Shown in pieces: positions 43,412 to 52,426 of a DNA stretch of 64,000 nucleotides. Origin of the DNA: a virus; IMG/VR virus record IMGVR_UViG_3300048838_001252, positions 1 to 64,000 of that record. One strand, given 5' to 3'. The position numbers and the translations under genes were made by a program. The first letter of the stretch is position 1. The number at the start of each line of letters is the position of its first letter. Under the pieces are notes generated by a model that had not been told where the DNA came from, made no database searches, and saw only the letters and a program-made list of their open reading frames with translations.

Positions 43412-43891
43412 TTATTCTGTTTTCGTTAACTTTTCTAACTTTCCTTGAATCTCATCAAGTTTTGTTAAAATTTCGTTGGTTTGAAAACTCTCTATCTTTC
43501 CTTGAATATCTCCAAGAAGTTTCATAATTTTTTCGGATTCAACTTTCCCAATTTTCTCACTTAAATCAAGAAGAACAGATACACCATTTAATACATACAG
43601 GGTTTCTTTTTCACTTTCCATCCACTGTCGTGTTCTTTCTTCTTCACGTTTAAGCATTTCCAATCTAATTTTCTCCAGTGTTTCATTATGTTCTTTTCTG
43701 ATATTGTCTACTTTTGCAATTTGTTGGTCTTGCATTAATTTAAAATCTGCGCTTTTCTTTCTAAAGACACGTATGTAATATATCCACGAAATCATAGTGA
43801 CTATGGTGGATAAGATAAACAGGTAAAAGAAAGCGTTATAGTACCAAATCGGATGGTGAACAACTAATATCGTTTGTAGGATTGAACTCAT
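43412..43891 (-). CDS. Membrane-anchored coiled-coil protein, 159 aa
   Basis: Residues 18-42 form a transmembrane helix (AFFYLFILSTIVTMISWIYY), followed by a long charged helix (DNIRKEHNETLEKIRLEMLK and on to the end). It carries a late element 15 nt upstream. It could tether assembly intermediates to the membrane or take part in lysis (a spanin-like layout), but no family is recognised. Confidence 0.7.
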   Translation of the reverse strand: MSSILQTILVVHHPIWYYNAFFYLFILSTIVTMISWIYYIRVFRKKSADFKLMQDQQIAKVDNIRKEHNETLEKIRLEMLKREEERTRQWMESEKETLYVLNGVSVLLDLSEKIGKVESEKIMKLLGDIQGKIESFQTNEILTKLDEIQGKLEKLTKTE

Positions 43892-43906
43892 TTTTTCGTT
43901 TTAATA

Positions 43907-43915
43907 ATAAATAGT
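43907..43915 (-). promoter_or_regulatory. Late-promoter element (ACTATTTAT variant)
   Basis: Minus strand, 15 nt before the ATG at 43891. Confidence 0.55.
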
Positions 43916-43961
43916 TTAAATAGTTCAAATGTTTTGTCTATTTTTATATTTTTTACTGTGA

Positions 43962-43970
43962 GGTATTTAT
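43962..43970 (+). promoter_or_regulatory. Late-promoter element (GGTATTTAT variant)
   Basis: Followed by AT, 16 nt before the ATG at 43987; divergent to the element at 43907. Confidence 0.7.
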
Positions 43971-43986
43971 ATTTAAAATCAAAAGA

Positions 43987-46900
43987 ATGGCAAGTAATGT
44001 AGAACTTATTGACCCGAATGTGGTTGCGACAAAAGGAAATCCACATGTTAACGGTATACCACAATATCAGGACATGTATATTTTTGCCGAACTAACTGCA
44101 AAGAGTAGAGGTAGGACTGTTGTTATAACCACAAACGATGGGAATATAAGTAAAGGAACATTTAAAACAGGTTTAGAAAAACCAAGAAACGTTAATCTAT
44201 TAGGTGTGAATCAAATAGAAGATGACCCAAACTATCTTAATTTTACCACGAATTATTATGATGGTAGTACTGGAAATTATACACAATATGAAAGTTTTGG
44301 TATTAATAATATTAAGGTAATTATCAATTCATCGTTTGTTCCACAAGTAAACGTACAATTTGTTGATATAAGGGGTTTATCTTTCTTCAATCAAGAAGGT
44401 TCTCCATATAGAATGCTTTTTGATTTTCCACCACCAGTTTTTGAATTATCAATTAAGGGATATTATGGTAAAACACTTACATATCAACTACATCTCGTAA
44501 AATATACCACAGAATTTCAATCTGATACCGGAAACTTTGTTATTGATGCACAATTTGTGGCAGTTACATTTGCGCCACTAAGCGATGTATTATTTAGATA
44601 TGTTGTAAATGGTGCATTAATAGATAGAAATGTTTCATTATCACCCGAACCCGGAACTCCACCAAATAATACATTTGAATTAATAACCAAATTAAAAAAT
44701 TTATATACTCCACTTCCAGAATTTGTAAAAACAGATGTTGAGGTTAAAGAATATGATAATGCAAATGCCGATATAAAGGGTATTGAAACATTGGTTTCTA
44801 TAATTCGAAATTTTAAAGCAGACCCTGCCTTGGAAAAACTTGGCAATACATTTTTAATTGCCAAACAAAACGACCCAAAAAATTTTGTTCAGGTTGAAGT
44901 AACACCTGTTGTTGAAGACGATGACAATATTATTATATTAGAATCGTTATCTCAATATGATGATATTATAAAAAGTCTTGCAACCGATAGTATTCCCACA
45001 ACAATGACAAATAGATTGTATATTGTGACACCTACACAATATAATACAAGTCCCGAAGAAAAATACAATCCTTTCGCCACAGGCGATAATCCAATAAAAA
45101 GTTTTCCCGAACTACTTCCCGGTAAAATTAATAGTGAGAGATTGGCTTTTGATTCATTTAAAAATAAACTTGTTAAAAGAACAACAGAAATACTTGGAAG
45201 CACAGAATCTGTAACCCAATCGCAAATATCTGATATTATATTTGATAACTATAAAAATGTTTCAACCAATAAATTACAAAAAGAAACAACAAAATATATA
45301 GGTATTGATATCACTGACTATTATTTGAAACTATATAAAACAAATTTTTCGTTAAATAAGGATAAAGCCACGCTTTCAAAAAATATCGCAACAAAAATAA
45401 ATAACATGATATCCCAAAATCTGGGTATGATGCCAACAATTTATAATGTTTTTAAAATAATATTGGATGATGTTGATACATTTTTTGAAAAATTAAGAGA
45501 TACTTCGAAGGAAGCAGAAGTCAAACATAATGAATCTTCAAGCAGAAACATTATTATTGGTGATAGTTATAAGGACAATCAAGATAAAATATTTGCATTT
45601 CCGTTAATTGTTGATACACAAAAAGTTGTTTGTGGTGGAAATAAAGAAGAAAGAATAGCACCAATAGAATTAAGTAAAAAAACCACATTTCCTGAAATGG
45701 ATTTAGTAAATAAATTTATTAAAACATTTTTTGACCAACAGAAATTGGAGATTTTAAATACAATGCGTGAGAAAAAAAATGCTGAAGGTGTTAACGAGTG
45801 GTTACCAGTATCACCAGCAGATTCAACCATTGGCTCAAAAGATACCAAGAGTCCTTATGCTGGTGTTGATACCACAACGGGTATACCTAATTTATCTGAA
45901 GATAATAGGTTGTCACAAATATTAAAGATTGTTTTAAAGCGATACTACGCATTATCTCAGGGTATTATACCAAATGCTTTTTATAATACATATAATGGTC
46001 GTGTAAATGATGCTTATGTTAAATTATATGCTGAATCTGAAGCAGTAAACCTTGCAACATCTGCAACAAATTCTGAATATGGAAATCTTTTAAAATCAAA
46101 CGCTGCAATTTATAAGGATAATATTAATGGTATAAATGGTTTTTATACGCTATTACAGAATACCGTTCCAGATTTTTATGGGTTCGATAATGATGTGGTG
46201 ACCTCTATCAATATTACAGATACTAATGATGTGTATGTGGATAAAAATAATCCAAATTTTGAGGGAGTTATAATATACAGAAATGATATAAGCGAACAAC
46301 AAGTAGATAAAAACTCAAATAGACCAATAGATAAATTCAAAGCGGGGGTACAAAAAACTTTTTTCACCACAACAAAAAAAGAAGAATATTATACCTTCAC
46401 AGAGGAAAACGTTCAATTCATTGCAGATAAAAGAAGAAATAAAAGTGGTGAAGATAAAAGACAAAATAAGGACGATGGGAAGGGTAATAACATTATTACC
46501 AGATTTTTGACTGATGTGGAAATGAAAGTTGAAAATATCAACGAAACTGATGACTATCCAACTGTTCAACAATTATTAAATAGCGGTAATGCTGTTTGGG
46601 GATATTTGGGTACAAGTGCAGCTAAACAAAACATTAATCGATTTGAAAATATTATCGACATATGGGTTGACCAATTATCCAGTAAATATGGTGGTCAATT
46701 TTTTGATAATTTAATACATGATGAAATAATTAATACTCGTTCAAAATTAAGTGCAATGTTTATTCTTTCGAATTTTGGACATGCACTCGCAACATTCAAT
46801 GTAAAACCAAGTGCTTTAAATGAACTTATATTTACCACACCCGCAGTAGTTGAAGTTCCAAGATTTTTACCTGCATATATTGGTGCACTTATTGATGCTA

Positions 46901-48513
46901 AAGAAGATGGGTGGGATAATGAAATTATTGATTTTTTTACTGCCGGAACGGGTTCGAAATTCTACAATAATGGCTGCTTAATAATTGCAGATTATGTTGA
47001 CGTGAATAAATATATTTCTAAAAAAGACAAAGAAATTTTTAGGCAAGAGTTTCTCGATTATTATTCGAATGGTGCAGAACGTGGAGAGTATTATAGATAT
47101 GCATCAAGACTAAAAAATTTATATGACAGTGTTAATAGTGGCAATAAAGATAAAAAAGATACATATGAGGAATATTTAAATACTACAGGTGATTATTATG
47201 ATGGTGTCATATTACCAATGATTGAAAGAACAAATCTTGCAATTTTTAGTGAAAGAACATTCAGGAGAGTAACCACATATCCTGCCACATACAGGTCGAT
47301 AAAAAATATGACAGGTAAAACAGAAAGTGAAACAAATATAAATTATTTTAAGGTCTTCTTGACCAAACTAAATGATGAAATTCTTAAAAAGGATGAAGAA
47401 TTAAAGGAGCAGGAAGTTGAAGAAGAAAAAAAGAAAAGCGATAAGGACATTATAACCCAAACATACTATTCATTTAAAAATATTAATGATAAGTGGTTAA
47501 CAGGTCCTACTCAAAGCAATACCTATGGATATCCGTTTAATAGAACTAACAGAGCAAGACTAATTGATTCGTTTGTATTTGTTGATAGAGCAATGAATCC
47601 TATCGGTGACACTATACTCAATGCTGAAATACTTATTGATTTATTTGAAGACCCTAACGTAAGTTTATTCAGTGTTTTATCACAACTTTTATCGCTTAAT
47701 GGATTTGAGTTTTTTCCACTACAAAATTTTATGTCATATACTAATGACTCGTGGGAAGATTCTTTCAGAATTGATACAAGTGGTGATGCTGGTCAAAGAA
47801 CCGCATTTGTGTGTATGTATATAGGTGGCACATCAAGTTATCCCTCAACAGGTAGTAATGATTTTATTAATGATGGAATAGTTGATTTAGGAAATACTGA
47901 TGCCAAAGATTTCAGCACTACTGAAGAAAATTGTGAACAATTTCCAGATTTTGATAATCAAGTAGCATCTAACGAAGATTTTCCTTATAGAAAAGTCAGA
48001 GCATTTCGTGTTAGATTTGGAGAACAAAATCAATCGATGTTTATTAACATGAAAATCGATAGTAAGGAATATCCAGAAACAAACGAAAGCATTCAAATTT
48101 TATCAAGATTGGCTGGTGATAATAGAGAGCAAGCACCCATACCTAAAGGACAAAATTTATATAATCTGTACGAAAATAGGGCGTATAGCGCAACAATTAC
48201 TGGTCTGGGAAATGCTATGATTCAACCAACACAATATTTTCAATTAGAAAACATTCCTATATTTAACGGAGCGTATCTTATATTAAGTGTTGAGCATTCA
48301 ATTACTGCGAATAAAATGACTACGAGTTTTACTGGCACTAAAATTATGAAATATCCGATGCCAAGAGTAACATCACCATTTGCTTTTGCAGGTTTTGATG
48401 GTGAGTTGGATTTAAGCGAATTAACTCCGGGAGAACTTACACAGGCTGCAAATGCAATTAATACAGAACAAAAGGCACAATTTAACTCAATGTATGAATT
48501 CAAAATTCAATAA
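43987..48513 (+). CDS. Very large baseplate/hub protein, 1508 aa
   Basis: The largest protein of the window. The N-terminal 200 residues (FVDIRGLSFFNQEGSPYRML, then FDFPPPVFELSIKGYYG) and the C-terminal 150 (YSATITGLGNAMIQPTQYFQ, then GAYLILSVEHSIT) look like the two halves of a phage baseplate hub domain (gp27/gpD-like). Between them is more than 1000 residues of helical and Asn/Lys-rich insertion including a charged coiled region (EEKKKSDKDI). The lytic transglycosylase gene starts three bases later, as in tail-tip modules. The hub assignment is an inference from these end segments and context. Confidence 0.55.
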   Translation: MASNVELIDPNVVATKGNPHVNGIPQYQDMYIFAELTAKSRGRTVVITTNDGNISKGTFKTGLEKPRNVNLLGVNQIEDDPNYLNFTTNYYDGSTGNYTQYESFGINNIKVIINSSFVPQVNVQFVDIRGLSFFNQEGSPYRMLFDFPPPVFELSIKGYYGKTLTYQLHLVKYTTEFQSDTGNFVIDAQFVAVTFAPLSDVLFRYVVNGALIDRNVSLSPEPGTPPNNTFELITKLKNLYTPLPEFVKTDVEVKEYDNANADIKGIETLVSIIRNFKADPALEKLGNTFLIAKQNDPKNFVQVEVTPVVEDDDNIIILESLSQYDDIIKSLATDSIPTTMTNRLYIVTPTQYNTSPEEKYNPFATGDNPIKSFPELLPGKINSERLAFDSFKNKLVKRTTEILGSTESVTQSQISDIIFDNYKNVSTNKLQKETTKYIGIDITDYYLKLYKTNFSLNKDKATLSKNIATKINNMISQNLGMMPTIYNVFKIILDDVDTFFEKLRDTSKEAEVKHNESSSRNIIIGDSYKDNQDKIFAFPLIVDTQKVVCGGNKEERIAPIELSKKTTFPEMDLVNKFIKTFFDQQKLEILNTMREKKNAEGVNEWLPVSPADSTIGSKDTKSPYAGVDTTTGIPNLSEDNRLSQILKIVLKRYYALSQGIIPNAFYNTYNGRVNDAYVKLYAESEAVNLATSATNSEYGNLLKSNAAIYKDNINGINGFYTLLQNTVPDFYGFDNDVVTSINITDTNDVYVDKNNPNFEGVIIYRNDISEQQVDKNSNRPIDKFKAGVQKTFFTTTKKEEYYTFTEENVQFIADKRRNKSGEDKRQNKDDGKGNNIITRFLTDVEMKVENINETDDYPTVQQLLNSGNAVWGYLGTSAAKQNINRFENIIDIWVDQLSSKYGGQFFDNLIHDEIINTRSKLSAMFILSNFGHALATFNVKPSALNELIFTTPAVVEVPRFLPAYIGALIDAKEDGWDNEIIDFFTAGTGSKFYNNGCLIIADYVDVNKYISKKDKEIFRQEFLDYYSNGAERGEYYRYASRLKNLYDSVNSGNKDKKDTYEEYLNTTGDYYDGVILPMIERTNLAIFSERTFRRVTTYPATYRSIKNMTGKTESETNINYFKVFLTKLNDEILKKDEELKEQEVEEEKKKSDKDIITQTYYSFKNINDKWLTGPTQSNTYGYPFNRTNRARLIDSFVFVDRAMNPIGDTILNAEILIDLFEDPNVSLFSVLSQLLSLNGFEFFPLQNFMSYTNDSWEDSFRIDTSGDAGQRTAFVCMYIGGTSSYPSTGSNDFINDGIVDLGNTDAKDFSTTEENCEQFPDFDNQVASNEDFPYRKVRAFRVRFGEQNQSMFINMKIDSKEYPETNESIQILSRLAGDNREQAPIPKGQNLYNLYENRAYSATITGLGNAMIQPTQYFQLENIPIFNGAYLILSVEHSITANKMTTSFTGTKIMKYPMPRVTSPFAFAGFDGELDLSELTPGELTQAANAINTEQKAQFNSMYEFKIQ

Positions 48514-48515
48514 TC

Positions 48516-49466
48516 ATGGCATATAGACAATTAACAGAAGAGGGTAAAAGTTTCATTAGAAAAATTTGTGAAGGTAATGGTAATAGCTTACTTTCTGGAA
48601 AGAGTCGATTTAAAATCAAAGACCCCACCAACAAATTGTACAACCCTAATGGAGTTTTACCCTATTGTACCCCAGAAACACCTGCAACAAAAATCTGGAC
48701 ATCAAATGCTAAGTATGAAGGTAGTTTAATTACAACAAATGCTGCTCTGGGTGAAGCACTTATTAAGTGGTATGACAAATACGGAAAAATATATGAAATG
48801 GATGCTAATGTTTTAGCAGCGCAAGCATTTCAGGAATCTGGCTATTATATTTGGAATTATGCATTAACAAGCACGGCTTCCGGTATTAGTCAATTTACTG
48901 CCGATACACTTTGGGGAATTATTATAAATAATAATCATCCAAATATTACACCTTTATTTACTGACGATGAAATTAATGCAATAGCAAATAACATCACAGA
49001 CAATAAATTTGATAAAAATTCATATACTGTTAAAAGTGATAGTAATGGTAGAAAAAATAGGGCAATAATACATCAAAATGTTATCGATAACCCAGAAATA
49101 ATGATTAAAGCACAATTTAGATACATGAAGTACATTGCAAACAAATGCGATGGATTGGCAAGTTCAACATTATTGGGTTATAGTAGGGGGGACGGTCTTG
49201 CAACTAAATCATATGCTGAATCCATAAATAAAGTAATTAATTATGGAGTAAAAAAAGAAATGGATGAATATGAAAAAGAAGGTATTGACTACGTTTTTAA
49301 AATCTTTGCTTTATTAGGCGATAAAAATAACGAACTTACAAGTTCAAAACCCCAAGGTTATTATTTTGGTTATGATAAGGGAACACTGGATTTGAAAATG
49401 AGAAGTGGTGTTGTTTTTGATGCTCAAACCGCATTGGCTATTGATTCTAACGTGAGATACCAATAA
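48516..49466 (+). CDS. Tail-associated lytic transglycosylase (SLT-like)
   Basis: A 316-residue protein. Residues 95-135 carry the SLT/goose-lysozyme-like core: DANVLAAQAFQESGYYIWNY (catalytic Glu in QESGY), then ASGISQFTADTLWG, which corresponds to the GxxQFxxxT motif. It would cleave peptidoglycan glycan chains. There is no signal peptide or holin neighbour, and it is coupled to the giant baseplate gene, so it is probably a virion enzyme for entry rather than the lysis endolysin. Confidence 0.75.
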   Translation: MAYRQLTEEGKSFIRKICEGNGNSLLSGKSRFKIKDPTNKLYNPNGVLPYCTPETPATKIWTSNAKYEGSLITTNAALGEALIKWYDKYGKIYEMDANVLAAQAFQESGYYIWNYALTSTASGISQFTADTLWGIIINNNHPNITPLFTDDEINAIANNITDNKFDKNSYTVKSDSNGRKNRAIIHQNVIDNPEIMIKAQFRYMKYIANKCDGLASSTLLGYSRGDGLATKSYAESINKVINYGVKKEMDEYEKEGIDYVFKIFALLGDKNNELTSSKPQGYYFGYDKGTLDLKMRSGVVFDAQTALAIDSNVRYQ

Positions 49467-49490
49467 AAAATGCCACATTGTGGCATTTTA
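49465..49490. terminator. Bidirectional terminator
   Basis: AAAAAATGCCAC, ATT, GTGGCATTTT between convergent genes; it overlaps both stop codons. Confidence 0.8.
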
Positions 49491-50267
49491 AAGTAATTCT
49501 TTTTTCAGTTCATGTAGTGAGATTATGTCCTCGTCTACTTTATCTTCTTTATACACCATTTCCTTAATCTTCTCAATTGCTTTCGTTATACTGTCTTTAA
49601 CACTTTCTTTATTTAATCCTTCTAAAATACTGAGGCTCTCGTTCTTATATGCTTCAAGTAATTCCTCTTTTTCTTTATTGTTTGATTTAATTAAAGTGTG
49701 AAGTAGATTTTTGTCATCTTCATTTAATGAATTATATTTTTCGTTAAATTTATCAATCGCTATCTCAATAACGTCTTCATTTATTGGTTCAACATCAACG
49801 TTCTCGATTAAATTTTTCTTAGCAGTTCTTACATGATTTAGAACAAAACTAAATGATTCGTGAATTGCATCAACATCGATTTTATCGTAGTCATTTAATG
49901 ATTCTGTAATTAATCTGTCAATTGCAGTGTATAATTGAACCCTATTATCCTCAACCGGAAGATTTTCCTCACTAATAAACGCATTTAACTTCTCACGTTC
50001 AGCATCGATTTCTTCAATGGTGTACACTTCAAATAACTTGATATTATTATCAATATATCTGGTAGCAACCAATTCGTTATCTATGTGTTTGTTTTCGATG
50101 TTGTTAAAAACCTTAAACTCTAACTGTAGAATTGGAGATTCCTTTACTACATCGAAAAAATCAACAGTTAACTTTTTCGATTCCTCAATTAAACTACTAT
50201 TAAAATAAGAATCTTTTAATTTGTTTGAAATTATCAAATTAGCAATTCCTATGTTGAAATTTTTCAT
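49488..50267 (-). CDS. Putative prohead core/assembly protein, 259 aa
   Basis: Helical, acidic and Glu/Asn/Lys-rich, with many (L/I)xE-type sites (for example LITES, LIENV, ILEGL). It lies directly downstream of the portal gene, where T4 has the prohead core genes 67 and 68. No recognised family. The function is inferred from position and composition; it could also be a portal-associated assembly factor. It has its own late element. Confidence 0.55.
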   Translation of the reverse strand: MKNFNIGIANLIISNKLKDSYFNSSLIEESKKLTVDFFDVVKESPILQLEFKVFNNIENKHIDNELVATRYIDNNIKLFEVYTIEEIDAEREKLNAFISEENLPVEDNRVQLYTAIDRLITESLNDYDKIDVDAIHESFSFVLNHVRTAKKNLIENVDVEPINEDVIEIAIDKFNEKYNSLNEDDKNLLHTLIKSNNKEKEELLEAYKNESLSILEGLNKESVKDSITKAIEKIKEMVYKEDKVDEDIISLHELKKELL

Positions 50268-50287
50268 ACGGTTTAATTCGATTTATT

Positions 50288-50296
50288 ATAAATACT
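50288..50296 (-). promoter_or_regulatory. Late-promoter element
   Basis: AGTATTTAT on the minus strand, 20 nt before the ATG at 50267. Confidence 0.7.
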
Positions 50297-50343
50297 CTAA
50301 TTAATTATAAACGTTTATTTAACATCAATTTTATTAAATACTT

Positions 50344-52350
50344 TTAGTTTTCATCTAAATCAATGGATTCAAGTGTTTCGAAATCAATATCTTCTGCTTC
50401 GTTTGTTCTTTGAATTGCATTAATACTTTCCGAACTTTTTAGTAATTCATCGATTTCATTTATCATGTTTTGTGCATTTTGGTTCAATTTATCGTTGATT
50501 TGATTATTTTCATTGATAATTCTCTTCTGTTTGCTAATCTTTTTTCTTTCTGGTTCTTGACTATAACCAAAAACCATTTTTTCTACATGATTACTATATT
50601 CTTCATCTGTCATTTTACTGCTTTCTGCTAATGCTGGTGGCATTTCTCCACCACCCATTCCACCACCACCTAATGGTGCTGCTCCTGCTCCCGGAGGTGG
50701 CATTTCTCCACCTGCTGCTGGTGGTGCTGGTGGCATTCCACCACCTTCAGGTGGCATTCCACCTTGTTCTGTTCCACCCGTATCTGCAGCAACTGGCATA
50801 CCCTCAACAGGCTCACCGAATCTTTTATCAATGTCGGTAAATAAACCGGATTTCTTAATTGTAACTGGAGAATCAACAAGTTCTTGCATAACAACCTTTT
50901 CCATTTTCTGTTGTTTCAAGTCTTCAACAATTTCTCTGTCACTCATGTTGAATACCATACGTTTTGCAGTTGTATGTGACATTGCAGCAATACCGCCTTC
51001 AGCACGTGTTAATTCAGTATATGTTTGTGCTTTCTCACGTAATAATTCTGATTTGAGTAATTCCTGTTGTGTAGAAGGATTTGTAAGCGTCAATGTAAAA
51101 CTATTCAAGTCCTCACCACTATAACCCAACAAGAATAAATGTATCATTGCCATTTTATTGAGTTCCTGTATCATGGCTTGCTGAATACGATTAACCTTTT
51201 TTGCAAATCTGATATCATATTGTGCCATGTTTTTGCCAGCACCTGCAGCATCCTGAAAACTCAAGAATGGTTTTGGAATACCAAGTCCGATGAATAGATT
51301 ATCTCTAAGATATTCAATATCTTGAATCTGGTCGAGATTTGATGCACCCGCTAAAGTATCAATACCTGTTTGAGTATTTGCGTTTCTTACGGGTAGGAAA
51401 TAATCTTCATCGTTTCCCAATATATTGAAACGGTAATCAATTTGACCATCAGTGGGAGACACCTGTGCAATCTTTTTAAACTTGGTAGCAACTTTGTAAA
51501 TATAATCCTCAATATCGTCTTCATCTATGTTTCCAACGTCAATTTTAAAAACCTTCTTTTCACCTGCACGAATAATACGGTAGGTAAGCATAGCGTCTTC
51601 TGCCATTACTAATTGACGGAAAACTCTTCTGACTTTATTTAAAACCGATGAACCATATGGCAAGTACTTATCATCTCCAAGAAGTCTGAAGTGAGCAATT
51701 TCGAAAGTATTAAATTCGTCACCAGTCATTCTTTCTTTAAACTTCACAATTGGTTTACCGTTTTGTATTCTTTCGAGTCTTTCAATTTCATAATTAACCA
51801 ATTGTTTTACGTGTGTAATACCTTTCTTACGTTCACCATAGAGTAATACAAAATTATCACCATATTTCACAAGATTTCTTACCCAGAACGGTAAGTTTAC
51901 ATTCACGTTAACAGTATCGAAGAAAAATTCTTCAAGTAATGTTTTAATCCTTTCCTTATTCGAATATATGTTAAGCATTTTACCATTTAAACCAATGGTG
52001 GTTGCTTCTTCCATAAATAAATCCAATGCAGAAGAAATAATTGGGTAATATTCCATACCCTCATAGTCGATATATGCTGGAAGTCTGGCAGCTTCATATT
52101 GTAATGCCTTTTGAAAACCCCTATCGGTTGTCCTGAAGAATTTATTCTGAAGTTCTTTCTTCTGTTCTAACTCCAAACCCTTCCTATGTATTTCTTCGGG
52201 AGTATTACCTTTTATAATAACCTTTGGTTGTTTTGCTATTGGAGTTGATTGTGATACGGCAGGTTGTGAATCCTGAAAACCAAAACCATCCAAATTCAAC
52301 ATTTTGTTGAGTTGTTGATATAATGTGCCTTTTTGTTCCTTTTCAGCCAT
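50344..52350 (-). CDS. gp20: Portal protein, gp20-like
   Basis: A 668-residue portal (T4 gp20 is 524). Family segments include YPIISSALDLFMEEATTIG, YGDNFVLLYGE, FRQLVMAEDAMLTYRIIRAG, and IPKPFLSFQDAAGAGKNMAQ, then RFAKKVNRIQQ. Residues of about 535-580 are an unusual Gly/Pro/Met-rich linker (GGGMPPAPPAAGGEMPPPGA), followed by a charged C-terminal tail. It forms the dodecameric ring through which DNA enters the head and starts prohead assembly. Two late elements lie upstream (52375 and 52413). Confidence 0.9.
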   Translation of the reverse strand: MAEKEQKGTLYQQLNKMLNLDGFGFQDSQPAVSQSTPIAKQPKVIIKGNTPEEIHRKGLELEQKKELQNKFFRTTDRGFQKALQYEAARLPAYIDYEGMEYYPIISSALDLFMEEATTIGLNGKMLNIYSNKERIKTLLEEFFFDTVNVNVNLPFWVRNLVKYGDNFVLLYGERKKGITHVKQLVNYEIERLERIQNGKPIVKFKERMTGDEFNTFEIAHFRLLGDDKYLPYGSSVLNKVRRVFRQLVMAEDAMLTYRIIRAGEKKVFKIDVGNIDEDDIEDYIYKVATKFKKIAQVSPTDGQIDYRFNILGNDEDYFLPVRNANTQTGIDTLAGASNLDQIQDIEYLRDNLFIGLGIPKPFLSFQDAAGAGKNMAQYDIRFAKKVNRIQQAMIQELNKMAMIHLFLLGYSGEDLNSFTLTLTNPSTQQELLKSELLREKAQTYTELTRAEGGIAAMSHTTAKRMVFNMSDREIVEDLKQQKMEKVVMQELVDSPVTIKKSGLFTDIDKRFGEPVEGMPVAADTGGTEQGGMPPEGGGMPPAPPAAGGEMPPPGAGAAPLGGGGMGGGEMPPALAESSKMTDEEYSNHVEKMVFGYSQEPERKKISKQKRIINENNQINDKLNQNAQNMINEIDELLKSSESINAIQRTNEAEDIDFETLESIDLDEN

Positions 52351-52374
52351 TTTTATAATTTTTTATACTTTTTT

Positions 52375-52383
52375 ATAAATACT
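52375..52383 (-). promoter_or_regulatory. Late-promoter element, proximal to the portal gene
   Basis: AGTATTTAT on the minus strand, 24 nt before the ATG at 52350. Confidence 0.65.
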
Positions 52384-52412
52384 ACACTTTTCTTGAAAAG
52401 TCGTTCATAGAT

Positions 52413-52421
52413 ATAAATACA
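52413..52421 (-). promoter_or_regulatory. Late-promoter element, distal to the portal gene (TGTATTTAT variant)
   Basis: Followed by AT on the minus strand; 38 nt upstream of the proximal copy, suggesting tandem promoters for the portal gene. Confidence 0.5.
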
Positions 52422-52426
52422 TTTGA

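Noticed and set aside
46170-46200. Sequences such as GGGTTCGATAA that recall a tRNA T-loop.
   Set aside because: They are inside a clear coding region and no cloverleaf can be built around them; the same holds for similar strings near 23230 and 20050.
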